32,283 nt of DNA. It comes from UBA6265 sp964526965. GTDB lineage: Bacteria > Chloroflexota > Chloroflexia > Thermomicrobiales > UBA6265. The notes under the pieces were generated by a model. That model had not been told where the DNA came from, searched no databases, and was given only the letters and a program-made list of their open reading frames with translations. Positions 24,361 through 32,283 of the stretch are shown one piece after another; position 1 is the first letter of the stretch, and every line of letters begins with the position of its first letter. The position numbers and the translations under genes are program-made. The stretch is from positions 1 through 32,283 of the forward strand of contig CAZGML010000031.1 of NCBI GenBank assembly GCA_964526965.1, written 5' to 3'.

Positions 24361-25538
24361 TGTGGGGCCTCCAGGCGGTACACACTCCCGCCGTTTAGGT
24401 CAACAATATACACCTCGCCCTGCTCATCCACACCAAACGACGAGATCGCCAATCCGGTCGGGATGGGATCACTCATCGCCCAGCCGCCGTCGTCGCCGGG
24501 AACCGCTTGCCAGACAAAGCCTGAGCAGAAATCAGCGAAGATGTACGTGCCGTGTAGTTCGGGCAGGCTTTCACCATAATACACTTCTCCGCCAGTTACT
24601 GAACAACTGCCATCTGCATGCGGGTATTCGAGAATGGGCATTGTGAGACCGGTGGTATCGCAATGCGATTCCAGGAAGCAGCTGGAGCCTTCCATAATGT
24701 TCCAGCCGAAATTGAGCGCTTCGGTTGTATCGGCAGGCAACACGTTGATCTCTTCGATCGCGTTCTGTCCCACATCTGCAATAAAGAGATCACCTGTTTG
24801 CGCGTCGAAGCTGAAGCGCCAGGGGTTTCGAAGACCGTATGCATAGATTTCCGAAAGCGCTTCCTCGTCATCAGCAAACGGGTTGTCTTCCGGAATCGCG
24901 TAAGCCGCACCATCAGGAGTATGCGCCGGGTTCACATCAATGCGCAGGATCTTCCCGAGCCAGGTGTCGAGCGCCTGGCCATTATTTTCGGGATCGCCAC
25001 CGGAACCACCATCGCCAAGCGCGACGTAGAGGTAGCCATCCGGCCCGAAAGCGATCTGGCCACCGTTGTGATTCGGATACGGCTGCGCCTGCTCCAGGAT
25101 CACCTGCTCGCTGTTCGGATCGGCGATGTCATTATCAGCGACGGTAAATCGGCTCAACACCGTATAGCCGCGATGGTTGGTGTAATAGACATAGAAGATA
25201 TGGGAATCCGTATAATCCGGCGGAAATGCAATACCGAGCAGTCCCTGTTCGTAGCCACTGGAACCCACTCGGTCCGTGATATCCAGGAAGGGGTCGGCCA
25301 CCCGTTGGGAATCGACGAGCTTGCTCACCGTACCGGGCTTCTCGACAACGTAGAGCACGCCGGTTCCATCGCCAGCATGGGTTAACCCGGTCGGTTGATT
25401 GAACCCCTCGGCCACCGGCTGGAAGCTCACGTCGAAGCCAGCTTGGTCATCTTGCGCCGAGGTGGTGGTCCACACCGATGTAGCCATCAAGATCAGGGCA
25501 AGCGTAATCGGGAGGACTTGGGATACGGCTCGGCGCAT
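24357..25538 (-). CDS. PQQ-dependent sugar dehydrogenase (glucose/sorbosone type)
   Basis: This 393-residue exported protein has a signal peptide (about 1-28, ending TTSAQ) and a six-bladed propeller of the soluble glucose/sorbosone dehydrogenase family. Landmarks are GFNQPTGL, YEQGLLGIAFPPDY, PNHNGGQIAFGPDGYLYVAL (from about 157, with the catalytic-type His), GLRNPWRFSFD and LFIADVGQN. Such enzymes oxidise aldoses outside the membrane with pyrroloquinoline quinone; many annotated members have unproven substrates and some may not bind PQQ. It lies 14 bases after the M23 gene and overlaps the GNAT start. No PQQ biosynthesis gene is in the window. Confidence 0.9.
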   Translation of the reverse strand: MRRAVSQVLPITLALILMATSVWTTTSAQDDQAGFDVSFQPVAEGFNQPTGLTHAGDGTGVLYVVEKPGTVSKLVDSQRVADPFLDITDRVGSSGYEQGLLGIAFPPDYTDSHIFYVYYTNHRGYTVLSRFTVADNDIADPNSEQVILEQAQPYPNHNGGQIAFGPDGYLYVALGDGGSGGDPENNGQALDTWLGKILRIDVNPAHTPDGAAYAIPEDNPFADDEEALSEIYAYGLRNPWRFSFDAQTGDLFIADVGQNAIEEINVLPADTTEALNFGWNIMEGSSCFLESHCDTTGLTMPILEYPHADGSCSVTGGEVYYGESLPELHGTYIFADFCSGFVWQAVPGDDGGWAMSDPIPTGLAISSFGVDEQGEVYIVDLNGGSVYRLEAPQ

Positions 25539-25552
25539 TTTGTGACCTTTCC

Positions 25553-26950
25553 TTATGAGCGATGCTCCACAATGGTTCCGTGAAGGATAGATAATTGGTC
25601 GACTGGTTCGCCGTTCTCCGACGCATTTTCAAACAGAAGCGGAATACCCACTGCCTGCGGATCGTACAGGTCGATATGCGTCTGGGCGTGGATATGAACA
25701 TGCGTCTCGCTGGTATTGCCCGAGTTACCCACGGCCGCAACCACATCTCCGGCGGAAACGGTATCGCCCTGCTCTACACGGATTGAACCATTCTGGCAGT
25801 GGGCCAGATAGACATAGCCGCCATCTGTTTCGATAACGATGTGGTTACCGGCCGGATGATCCGTTGGATTACTGCCAAGGGATTGCGGAGGGATATCGTT
25901 CATACCATCCACCACAGCAGCGACAGAGCCGCTGACCGGTGCCAGATAGGGTTGTCCGAACGCATGGTAGTGCTCGTTCTCTGTACCCGGAGCGGTGGCC
26001 GTGGATCCATCCTTCCAGATCGCGATATCAGCAGCGTATCGCTGCGATGGTGTGACTGCGTGGTAGTTGCGGAACTCGGTGTCTCCTCCCCACAGCACCA
26101 TCCAGGCGCCCTCGAACGGGAGCCTCGCCACGATAGGCTCCGGGGTCTCGACCTCCGGCAAAGTGCCCTGCGGCACAAGCTGGAATCCGGCCAGGTCGCC
26201 GTCGCCGCTCCACACAGTAGAGAGCGAGATCGTGTTGGTTCCCCATTGATATTGCTCGGCATAGAGGTTGACAGGTAAAACGTCGCCTCCCACCGGCAGG
26301 CTGCGCTCATCGACCATCTCACCGATCGGGATTTCGTCCGCAAAAACGACATCTGTCATCGGATGACTGAGCAGGAATTGACTCGGTATGCTGAGCAGAA
26401 CCTCGAGCGAATCGACATCCCCGGAAAACTCAAGGTTGATACCGAGATCGACGATGCCCGGGCCGATAACGCCGACCCAGCTTCCGGTAGGCACATCGCC
26501 GGTTTGCTCCTCTTCTGGCACGGCCTCCCAGGGGATGGCTCCGCTCTGGGAAAACATGCCCGAAATACCTTCCGGTGAATAGTGACCGAAGAACCAGGCA
26601 CCTGCCTCATGGAACGCGAATTGGATCTGATTTTGCGTCGCCCCGGCGATCATCTCTTCCGCGGACACGCCGCCTTGTAGTGCCGTGATCATCTCGGGAG
26701 TTGATACACGTTCGATCGCATCCATGTCGCCGTTCCAGAACGATTCGGATATACCCTCCCCGAGTTCGCGCAATGCATTCTGGGCATCTTGCCAGGCTGG
26801 TAGCACGTCTGCGGTGGTCGGGGCGGTGCTGGCAACGGGGGATGCAACCGGGCTTGCCATTGGCGTGGCGGGTTGCCCGGCGGCGTTGATACCAGGAATT
26901 ACAAATGGGAACAGTGCACTACCGGCGATGATTTTGCGTCGAGAGAACAT
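25553..26950 (-). CDS. Exported M23 (lysostaphin-type) peptidase-like protein
   Basis: This 465-residue protein starts with MFSRRKIIAGSAL, a twin-arginine-like signal, and a hydrophobic stretch; then comes a Pro/Ala/Ser-rich linker (PMASPVASPVAS). The middle ~300 residues are unassigned and may be a sugar- or ligand-binding module. The C-terminal ~120 residues form an M23 domain: QRYAADIA, YHAFGQPYLAPVSG, GNHIVIETDGGYVYLAH, GDTVSAGDVVAAVGNSG and the metal/catalytic HVHIH (about 417). M23 enzymes cut peptidoglycan peptides, but Chloroflexota often lack classical thick peptidoglycan, so a different substrate is possible. The ATG has GGAAAGG upstream. It is in the heme operon, 28 bases after the membrane protein. 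Confidence 0.82.
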   Translation of the reverse strand: MFSRRKIIAGSALFPFVIPGINAAGQPATPMASPVASPVASTAPTTADVLPAWQDAQNALRELGEGISESFWNGDMDAIERVSTPEMITALQGGVSAEEMIAGATQNQIQFAFHEAGAWFFGHYSPEGISGMFSQSGAIPWEAVPEEEQTGDVPTGSWVGVIGPGIVDLGINLEFSGDVDSLEVLLSIPSQFLLSHPMTDVVFADEIPIGEMVDERSLPVGGDVLPVNLYAEQYQWGTNTISLSTVWSGDGDLAGFQLVPQGTLPEVETPEPIVARLPFEGAWMVLWGGDTEFRNYHAVTPSQRYAADIAIWKDGSTATAPGTENEHYHAFGQPYLAPVSGSVAAVVDGMNDIPPQSLGSNPTDHPAGNHIVIETDGGYVYLAHCQNGSIRVEQGDTVSAGDVVAAVGNSGNTSETHVHIHAQTHIDLYDPQAVGIPLLFENASENGEPVDQLSILHGTIVEHRS

Positions 26951-26978
26951 GGGTCAAACACCTTTCCACGTGGCCGTG

Positions 26979-27476
26979 CTATTGAGATTGACGAGTTGGT
27001 TGTAACCAAACCTGAACATAAATGGCGAGATACACGATAACGGTAATAGTGAGAACAACGCCGAACCAGCCGAAATCCCAACCGCGTATCGCATCATCCA
27101 CCACCGCCACCAGCGAGATTAGTGCCACGACGAGTGTTGACTGAAAAACGACGGGTTCAACCGGATCCTTGTCGGCGTCGGTCGTAGCGGATCCCCACAG
27201 GATAGCGGCAACATTGACCTTGCCGAATCGGCTCATGATACCGATCCAGACGAAGGTCAATACAAACATGATCAGTGCCGTGAGGAGATGTTCTGCCACG
27301 GAGAGGCAAATAATGAGCATGGTCCACATAAACGAACCAAGCACAACAGCCCACGTTGCGGCATCGCCGGGTTCACGCGAACGAGTGGTGAACGCTCGAA
27401 AACGGCGAGAAAGCAGGCCTTTATGCTGTTCACCCTGCGTGTACTCTCGATTCTCTTCCGGTTGCTTTTTGCTCAT
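26979..27476 (-). CDS. Four-helix membrane protein of unknown function
   Basis: This 165-residue protein has a polar, basic N-terminus of about 42 residues, followed by two hydrophobic helices (about 44-60 and 65-82), a polar loop with TTDADKDPVEP, and two more helices to the C-terminus. I do not recognise a family. Its ATG overlaps the hemY stop (ATGA), so it is made together with that enzyme and may serve heme synthesis, for example as a membrane anchor or partner. That role is inference from position only. Confidence 0.7.
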   Translation of the reverse strand: MSKKQPEENREYTQGEQHKGLLSRRFRAFTTRSREPGDAATWAVVLGSFMWTMLIICLSVAEHLLTALIMFVLTFVWIGIMSRFGKVNVAAILWGSATTDADKDPVEPVVFQSTLVVALISLVAVVDDAIRGWDFGWFGVVLTITVIVYLAIYVQVWLQPTRQSQ

Positions 27477-28867
27477 GAACGTATATTAGCCGACGCGCGC
27501 TCGCCCGCGGCGATAGCATCGGGGATACCGACTCCTCTTAGCATGTTCCCGGCGATCTCGAGGCCCGGAATTCGGGCGACATCCTTCTCGATCCGTGCGA
27601 CGCGATCAAGGTGCCCCAGCGTGTATTGCGGACTTGCGGCGTTCATACGCACGACCCGGCTGAGTACGGGCTCGCCGGTGATGTTTCCGGTGTGGGCGAT
27701 TTCATCGCGCACCATCTGGATCATCTCCTCGTCGGAAGACTTCAGCACTTGCTGGTCACCTGCCCTGCCAAGGAAACCGCGTACAAGGAAGTGCCCCTCC
27801 GGCGCGCGGCCTTCCCACTTTCGGGACATCCAGGTCACCGCCTTTACCGGGCGATTCTCGGCTCGGGGGCTGAGATAACCGTAGCTTTGCGGCGGGGTGT
27901 TGGTTACGGTTTCTTCGTATCCCAACATCACTACTGCTGAAGAGACCTGTGGGATAGCAGACATAGCAGACGCCGCCATAGGCGCTACATCGCTCAACAA
28001 CTGCGTTTGCACATGAACCGGCGCGGCCAGGATGGTTCCGTCGACCGTCTCTGCACCGCCCGGGTGGCGCAATGTGAAGCGATTATCCGGCTCCCGGCGC
28101 AGCGACTGGATTGGCGTGTGTAGTCGAATCTTGCCACCGTTCGCGGTTATCGCCTGTTCCAACGCATCGACAATTTCCTGAATCCCATTCCTGAAACTGA
28201 GGAAGCCCATCGGGGTTTGATGCCCGATAGGTCGTGCTTTCTGCTGCTTTTTCTGCGCGAGCACACCCTTGATCAAGCCGCCGTGCTGACGCTCCGCCTC
28301 GCGGAGTTGCGGGAAGGTCGCGGCGAGACTGAGTTCATCGCCGTTGCCGCTATAAATACCGGCCATAAGTGGCTCGATGAGATTCTCGAAGACCTCATTG
28401 CCCAGCCTGCGCCGTACGAATGAGCCGAGCGATTCGTCCGCTTCGCCTTTTTTCGCCGGAATCACGTAGTCCAACGCCATGCGGAGTTTGCCCGGCGGAG
28501 AGACAAGTTTGGTTTTGGCTATAGGCCCGAACTTGCTCGGGATAAGGCCGGTCAATCCTTCTGGCATGGGGTGCAGCTCGCCATCCTTCATGATGAGCGA
28601 ACCGCGATTGGCCGGATTGGTGGTCTGGAAGCGTGGCTCCAGGCCGAGCTCGGTGGCGAGGCCGATGCCGCGCGGCTTCATGGCGAGGAAGCTCTCTGGT
28701 CCGTGCTCGATCACCCAGCCGTCGTCAGTGACTTCGGTGTGAAGCACACCTCCGAGGCGATTGCTGGCCTCGTAAAGGGTGACCTCGACGTTGTCTTCTT
28801 GCGACAGTGCGTAGGCGGCGGCGAGCCCGCTTATACCGCCGCCTACTACTGCAATGTGGCGCGCCAT
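27473..28867 (-). CDS. hemY: Protoporphyrinogen/coproporphyrinogen III oxidase
   Basis: This 464-residue FAD enzyme oxidises the porphyrinogen ring late in heme synthesis. GGGISGLAAAYAL (9-21) and YEASNRLGGVLHTE (32-45) are the dinucleotide-binding and ribose-contact motifs. EHGPESFLAMKP and LIEPLMAGIYSGNGDELSL are family signatures. The C-terminal GNMLRGVGIPDAIAAGERAS is the second FAD-contact region. In bacteria of the coproporphyrin route this enzyme is named CgoX and acts on coproporphyrinogen III; the sequence by eye does not decide between the two substrates. Its ATG overlaps the hemH stop by one base (TAATG). The next gene overlaps its stop. Confidence 0.95.
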   Translation of the reverse strand: MARHIAVVGGGISGLAAAYALSQEDNVEVTLYEASNRLGGVLHTEVTDDGWVIEHGPESFLAMKPRGIGLATELGLEPRFQTTNPANRGSLIMKDGELHPMPEGLTGLIPSKFGPIAKTKLVSPPGKLRMALDYVIPAKKGEADESLGSFVRRRLGNEVFENLIEPLMAGIYSGNGDELSLAATFPQLREAERQHGGLIKGVLAQKKQQKARPIGHQTPMGFLSFRNGIQEIVDALEQAITANGGKIRLHTPIQSLRREPDNRFTLRHPGGAETVDGTILAAPVHVQTQLLSDVAPMAASAMSAIPQVSSAVVMLGYEETVTNTPPQSYGYLSPRAENRPVKAVTWMSRKWEGRAPEGHFLVRGFLGRAGDQQVLKSSDEEMIQMVRDEIAHTGNITGEPVLSRVVRMNAASPQYTLGHLDRVARIEKDVARIPGLEIAGNMLRGVGIPDAIAAGERASANIRS

Positions 28868-29796
28868 TACAGCCAGCCAGCGTCCGTGGCGCGTTCGCGC
28901 ACGAGTTCGGCGAGGCCGCGCATCATGGCCGGGTGGTCGTTAACCATGTCGATCCGCTCAAGCTGCATACCGAGTTCATCCGCCTGCTCCTTGAACTCCA
29001 CATCGATATCGAAAAGGATCTCGACGTGGTCACAGACAAATCCAACCGGAACGATAAGCACATGCTTGCCGCCCGCATTGTGGATATCCTCGATGACTTC
29101 ACTGCCGTCCGGGCCAAGCCATGGTTCCTTGGTCATGGCAGCGCTCTGGTACGCCCAGTGGCCAGGATTGCTCTGGAAGCGACCCTTCATGGCCTCGAAG
29201 GTTTCCTTCAGATCGGATTCGTACGGATCGTCGTTCTCGCGGATCCGTTCCGGCAGGCTATGCGCAGTGTAGATAATCGGCACCGTATCGCGGACGTCCT
29301 CCGGGAACTTCGCGAGCGCATCGGTGATGCGATCCGTGAGCGCCTCAAGATAGCCGGGCATGAGGTTCCATCGATCGATGCTGGCGATCTCGACACCATC
29401 GGCCGCCTTTTCCACAGCCTCGTTGTAGGCACCAATCGACATGGCGCTATAGTGCGGAGCCATCACGAGCGTGACGATCTTGTCGGCGCCATCTGCTTTC
29501 ATCTTTTCCATGGTGTCAGCGATGTAGGGGTGCCAGTGGCGCATGCCCACCCACACCTTCCATTCCTCGCTATTCTCGCCGATGGCGTTGAGGCTGGTTT
29601 CGATGCCCTTGGCCTGGTCTTCGGTGAGTTCGAGAATGGGTGACCGACCACCGATGATTTCGTAGCGCTCTTCTACTTCCTTAAAAATCTCTTCCGGGGT
29701 GGGGCGGTGGTTTCGCACGTCGAGGAGATAAGGGCGGACGTCTTCCATAGAATCCGGACCACCGTATGCCATGATGAGAAGATGATTTGTTGCCAT
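28867..29796 (-). CDS. hemH: Ferrochelatase
   Basis: This 309-residue soluble or membrane-peripheral enzyme inserts ferrous iron into the porphyrin. Landmarks are LIMAYGGPDS at the N-terminus, GMRHWHPYI (84-92), APHYSAMSIGAY, TAHSLPERI with the catalytic His179, and VPVGFVCDHVEILFDIDVEF with the conserved Glu. There is no C-terminal Cys cluster, so no [2Fe-2S] form. The length fits the short monofunctional class. The ATG at 29794-29796 follows AGGAG (11 bases). It is the first gene of the minus-strand operon. Its neighbour hemY completes a two-step terminal branch, but no hemQ/ChdC or hemE is in this window. Confidence 0.95.
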   Translation of the reverse strand: MATNHLLIMAYGGPDSMEDVRPYLLDVRNHRPTPEEIFKEVEERYEIIGGRSPILELTEDQAKGIETSLNAIGENSEEWKVWVGMRHWHPYIADTMEKMKADGADKIVTLVMAPHYSAMSIGAYNEAVEKAADGVEIASIDRWNLMPGYLEALTDRITDALAKFPEDVRDTVPIIYTAHSLPERIRENDDPYESDLKETFEAMKGRFQSNPGHWAYQSAAMTKEPWLGPDGSEVIEDIHNAGGKHVLIVPVGFVCDHVEILFDIDVEFKEQADELGMQLERIDMVNDHPAMMRGLAELVRERATDAGWL

Positions 29797-29823
29797 TGGT
29801 TAAACGGCTCCTTTGTTGTTGTA

Positions 29824-29840
29824 GTGGCGTACTGCGCCAC
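29824..29840. promoter_or_regulatory. GTGGCG-N5-CGCCAC inverted repeat upstream of hemH
   Basis: Perfect 6-base arms (29824-29829, 29835-29840) lie in the 113-base gap between hemH and the divergent small membrane protein, about 28 bases from the hemH start. It could be an operator or a leader hairpin. Confidence 0.35.
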
Positions 29841-29909
29841 GCAGACTATTGGTATCGAGCAGTGCCAGGCTCGCTTGTGCTATACAGCAGGCATCGTGAG
29901 GAGATGCGC

Positions 29910-30029
29910 ATGGACCCGGCAAAGGAAAAACATCACCAATCCGAGGTGCGAATGAACGTGATCGCGAGCGTAATAACCGCCGTGATTCTCGTGGTTGCTA
30001 CCGCCTGGCTGGTGATTTTGTTGTTCTAG
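29910..30029 (+). CDS. 39-residue single-pass membrane protein
   Basis: The ATG at 29910 follows GAGGAG at good spacing and opens a 39-residue frame. A charged, hydrophilic head of about 15 residues (MDPAKEKHHQSEVRM) is followed by one hydrophobic segment running to the C-terminus (IASVITAVILVVATAWLVIL). That is the layout of tail-type small membrane proteins that bind larger membrane partners. It is divergent from hemH and its TAG stop overlaps the convergent DUF1989-like stop in a shared CTAG. I do not recognise a family. Coding status rests on the ribosome site, the composition and the exact fit between neighbours. Confidence 0.65.
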   Translation: MDPAKEKHHQSEVRMNVIASVITAVILVVATAWLVILLF

Positions 30030-30652
30030 GCGTAAATGCGCACCAGAACCACGCCGTCTTTCTCCACAGCATTCTTGCCGGCCGTTACCCCGGGCCGACG
30101 CTCGTGGAATTGATTACCGATGAGCACGGTGGAGTTCGTGAGCGCAGAGAGTACCACGGTGTCGTTGCGTTCGCTGAACGACTCCTTTCCTTCCAGCTCA
30201 CCTTTTGACTTGATAATCACATGCTTGAAGAAATTGACCGGGTTACTGACATCGTTATCAGGCGCATCGGCAGCGGCTTCCCGCATCGCTTCCTGATTGC
30301 TGGGTACCGGGCTCTGCACCTTTGAGGTTACCTCTGGAGTGGGAACGGTACCTGTGAGCAGGTCGTGCCGACCAACAGTGTCATCTACCAATTCGAACAT
30401 CTCGGTCTTGCGATTACCGAAAATTTTGTCACCCTGCTGCAGAACGATCGATGCATTTGCTGTCATGGTGACGGGTGTGCTGATACGCTCCTTGCCATCA
30501 TCTCCGCCCCAGGCGACCATTGCGGCAACCTGTGAACCAGCCATATCGATGATCTGAACCAGCTGGCCAGCTTCTACAGTGAACACCTCGGCGGAGCCAA
30601 CTTCAATCTGCTTACTCTGCACCACCCGGCGCCCGACAAGAACATTTGCCAT
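30026..30652 (-). CDS. DUF1989-like (urea carboxylase-associated) protein lacking cysteines
   Basis: This 208-residue cytosolic protein follows the DUF1989 layout. An N-terminal beta segment (FTVEAGQLVQIIDMAGSQVAAMVAW) corresponds to the family's GqxlrivDxxGnQ pattern. Then come RISTPVTMTANA, GDKIFGNRKTEMFELVDDTVGRHD, and NPVNFFKHVIIKSKGEL. Many DUF1989 proteins accompany urea or allophanate metabolism and bind metal through conserved Cys. This protein contains no Cys at all; the usual HDxLxxxC becomes HDLLTGTV. It may be a structural relative with a different role. The ribosome site is a weak GAGGCAG before ATG 30650-30652. Confidence 0.7.
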   Translation of the reverse strand: MANVLVGRRVVQSKQIEVGSAEVFTVEAGQLVQIIDMAGSQVAAMVAWGGDDGKERISTPVTMTANASIVLQQGDKIFGNRKTEMFELVDDTVGRHDLLTGTVPTPEVTSKVQSPVPSNQEAMREAAADAPDNDVSNPVNFFKHVIIKSKGELEGKESFSERNDTVVLSALTNSTVLIGNQFHERRPGVTAGKNAVEKDGVVLVRIYA

Positions 30653-30857
30653 GTTGTTTTCTGCCTCGCACTGCTACATCGCGATGCCCGGGCACCCCCG
30701 GCGCACAAACTACCGGGTATTGTACCGCGATGTTTCCCGACAACTGTGACGCGGTTAGCCAACGTGATTCGTATAGCCCGGCAACTCATGTCGAGTCGCC
30801 ATACAGTGCGGCATACTTGGGGCAACCAGATACGCTGCAGCACCGGAGACGATCACG

Positions 30858-31784
30858 ATGGATACATGTACAAACTGCGGGGCAACACTTCGGCCAGGTG
30901 CGAAATTTTGCACAACGTGCGGTACGCGGCTCAATGAGACGCCACAACCAACATCCACAAACGACGAAGGCTGGGGCCAACCTTCAACATCCTATGAGGA
31001 TTCCGGGGAAACCAGCGTGCTGGAATCGGTGCAGCAACCGAAGGATGCCGACCAGGATTCTTCCATAAGCCAGATACGCCAGCAAACCGAGCACGCATGG
31101 TCCGCGGCATACGGTAGCTCTACAGGGTCAACACCGAGCGATGATCCCGCCAGCCGGTTCATATCCGCGCTGGATAAGGATGTACAGGAAGTTGAGACGA
31201 CGGAGAGCGATGAGCCCTCCACGCAAGACGCGACAACATCCTGGGATTCAACACCGCCGGTATTTACCCCACCTCCACCATCGAATTGGAGCTACAGCCT
31301 TGACACCGGGCCAGATGCAGCACTGGAGACGAACGAGCATTCAGGCTGGAGTCCCCCATCAACCTGGGCGGATGTACAAGCGACTGACGAGCCGGATGCC
31401 GTTGATTCGGCCGGATTCACTGACGGTGGTATTGACGAAGTTGAGGCACCGGGTGGCGATGAGCCGGTTCAGGACTTGCCGCCAGATGAAGCGCGCGACC
31501 ATGCACTCAAGCTCGCGGATGAGCTTCGACGCACCATTCGGATGATTGGCAGCACTGGCGAATCCGACCACGGCGCCGCAGCTATGGCGCTCACCGAGGT
31601 GAGCTTACACTTCGGTGATTACAACGATGTGCGTGGCGTGCTGGCGAATGTAAAGAACGATCCGCGTGACATCGAGGCGCTCGGGGACCTCGCGAGCAAG
31701 GTCGATCGCATCGAAGAGCTGCTCGATGAACATAAGTCGCTGGTTGATGCGATTGAAACCGCGATTAAGGAACTTATTGGCTAA
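30858..31784 (+). CDS. Zinc-ribbon protein with long acidic linker and helical C-terminus
   Basis: This 308-residue protein has no signal or membrane segment. Residues 4-22 form a small zinc ribbon (CTNCGATLRPGAKFCTTCG; two CxxC pairs). Residues ~26-210 are Ser/Thr/Pro/Asp/Glu-rich, low in complexity and probably disordered. Residues ~212-308 are predicted helices, opening with PDEARDHALKLADELRRTIRMI and ending in a coiled-coil-like KVDRIEELLDEHKSLVDAIETA. The ATG follows CGGAG at nine bases. Ribbons of this type usually mediate protein contacts or, less often, nucleic-acid contacts. The function is not known. Four bases separate its stop from the convergent partial gene. Confidence 0.75.
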   Translation: MDTCTNCGATLRPGAKFCTTCGTRLNETPQPTSTNDEGWGQPSTSYEDSGETSVLESVQQPKDADQDSSISQIRQQTEHAWSAAYGSSTGSTPSDDPASRFISALDKDVQEVETTESDEPSTQDATTSWDSTPPVFTPPPPSNWSYSLDTGPDAALETNEHSGWSPPSTWADVQATDEPDAVDSAGFTDGGIDEVEAPGGDEPVQDLPPDEARDHALKLADELRRTIRMIGSTGESDHGAAAMALTEVSLHFGDYNDVRGVLANVKNDPRDIEALGDLASKVDRIEELLDEHKSLVDAIETAIKELIG

Positions 31785-31788
31785 CCGG

Positions 31789-32283
31789 TCACCCTTCGGG
31801 ATGGAAGGCGAACGGAAGCGCGCGGCGCTCATCGATCATGGTGGCGAATTGAAATGGTGGCGACGCCATGGCGTCCGTAGTCACCCGGACCAGATTCTGC
31901 TCAACCACGTCGATCTCGAGCTTTTCATATGCATTGATGTACTTCTTGTCGCTCAGCGGGTATCCAACCAGGTTTTCCATTCGCCACTGCACCACATTCG
32001 CGATCTGTTCAGCCTGGTCATCCTCGGCAGCTTTCAACAGCGTTGATACACGCGCTCTCGATTGATGCAGGCGATGATCGGTGGAAGCACCTTCTGTAGT
32101 ACTGGTAGCCACGAACTCGATGGCCGGCATCGGGCCAACTGCTTCATCTGATTCGTCAAGAATGTCCACAACGAGCATTTCGCCATGCCGATCGTGAATT
32201 GAGGGAATTAGGTATGCTCCTTCGATACACCAAACGTTCACCGCGTCTTCCAGGATATTGCTGCCGATTGGCTCTGTTTGATC
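31789..32283 (-). CDS. Unknown protein, N-terminus beyond the window edge
   Basis: This minus-strand frame is open from the TGA at 31789-31791 to the window end, giving at least 164 C-terminal residues. An internal GTG (32239-32241) could serve as a start, but the coding-like sequence EPIGSNILEDAVNV continues in frame upstream of it, so the true start is probably outside. The visible part has a beta-rich region (YLIPSIHDRHGEMLVVDIL) followed by mixed helices (RVSTLLKAAEDDQAEQIANVV). No family is recognised and there is no membrane segment. Confidence 0.65.
   Translation of the reverse strand, partial: DQTEPIGSNILEDAVNVWCIEGAYLIPSIHDRHGEMLVVDILDESDEAVGPMPAIEFVATSTTEGASTDHRLHQSRARVSTLLKAAEDDQAEQIANVVQWRMENLVGYPLSDKKYINAYEKLEIDVVEQNLVRVTTDAMASPPFQFATMIDERRALPFAFHPEG

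Overview
The window looks like chromosomal DNA of a moderately GC-rich, free-living aerobic heterotroph. My best guess is Chloroflexota, near Thermomicrobia. The reasons are the style of the 2-oxoglutarate dehydrogenase pair, twin-arginine signals on solute-binding and M23 proteins, an S-box-controlled metX-metY pair, an hemH-hemY heme operon and a DUF2249 protein. No rRNA or ribosomal protein is present, so this placement is inference. I saw no tRNA, insertion sequence, prophage or CRISPR array.

Left part (1-9604). A secreted Ala/Glu/Lys-rich repeat protein is cut by the window start. A 540-base gene-free stretch follows, unusually rich in inverted repeats. Then come a J-domain coiled-coil protein (minus) and a divergent multi-pass membrane protein (plus). 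The rest is a minus-strand nutrient cluster: dipeptide-type solute-binding protein, permease B, permease C, a creatinase-like M24 protein, an MFS transporter and an agmatinase-family ureohydrolase. No ABC ATPase gene is present. Uptake proteins beside two enzymes from families that attack guanidino/amidino or peptide C-N bonds suggest a nitrogen-scavenging function.

Centre (9605-18991). A control region with a perfect TTCACAC palindrome precedes sucA and sucB (2-oxoglutarate dehydrogenase E1 and E2), which are separated by a long hairpin and closed by a strong terminator. Next are a LuxR-type regulator with a helical-repeat N-terminus, an alpha/beta hydrolase, a GT39-like membrane glycosyltransferase and a DUF2249 protein.

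Right-centre (19014-23503). A minus-strand protein combines a metzincin-type zinc site with a Cys/Trp-rich hydrophobic N-terminal half; it is the least familiar gene here. It is followed by a textbook SAM-I riboswitch with terminator, controlling metX and metY for methionine synthesis by direct sulfhydrylation.

Right part (23504-32283). A tight minus-strand operon runs hemH, hemY, a four-helix membrane protein, an M23 peptidase-like protein, a PQQ-type sugar dehydrogenase and a GNAT acetyltransferase; four of its five junctions overlap or nearly touch. A 39-residue single-helix membrane protein diverges from hemH and converges on a cysteine-free DUF1989-like protein, sharing a CTAG at their stops. 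A zinc-ribbon protein with a long acidic linker and a 5'-truncated unknown gene close the window.
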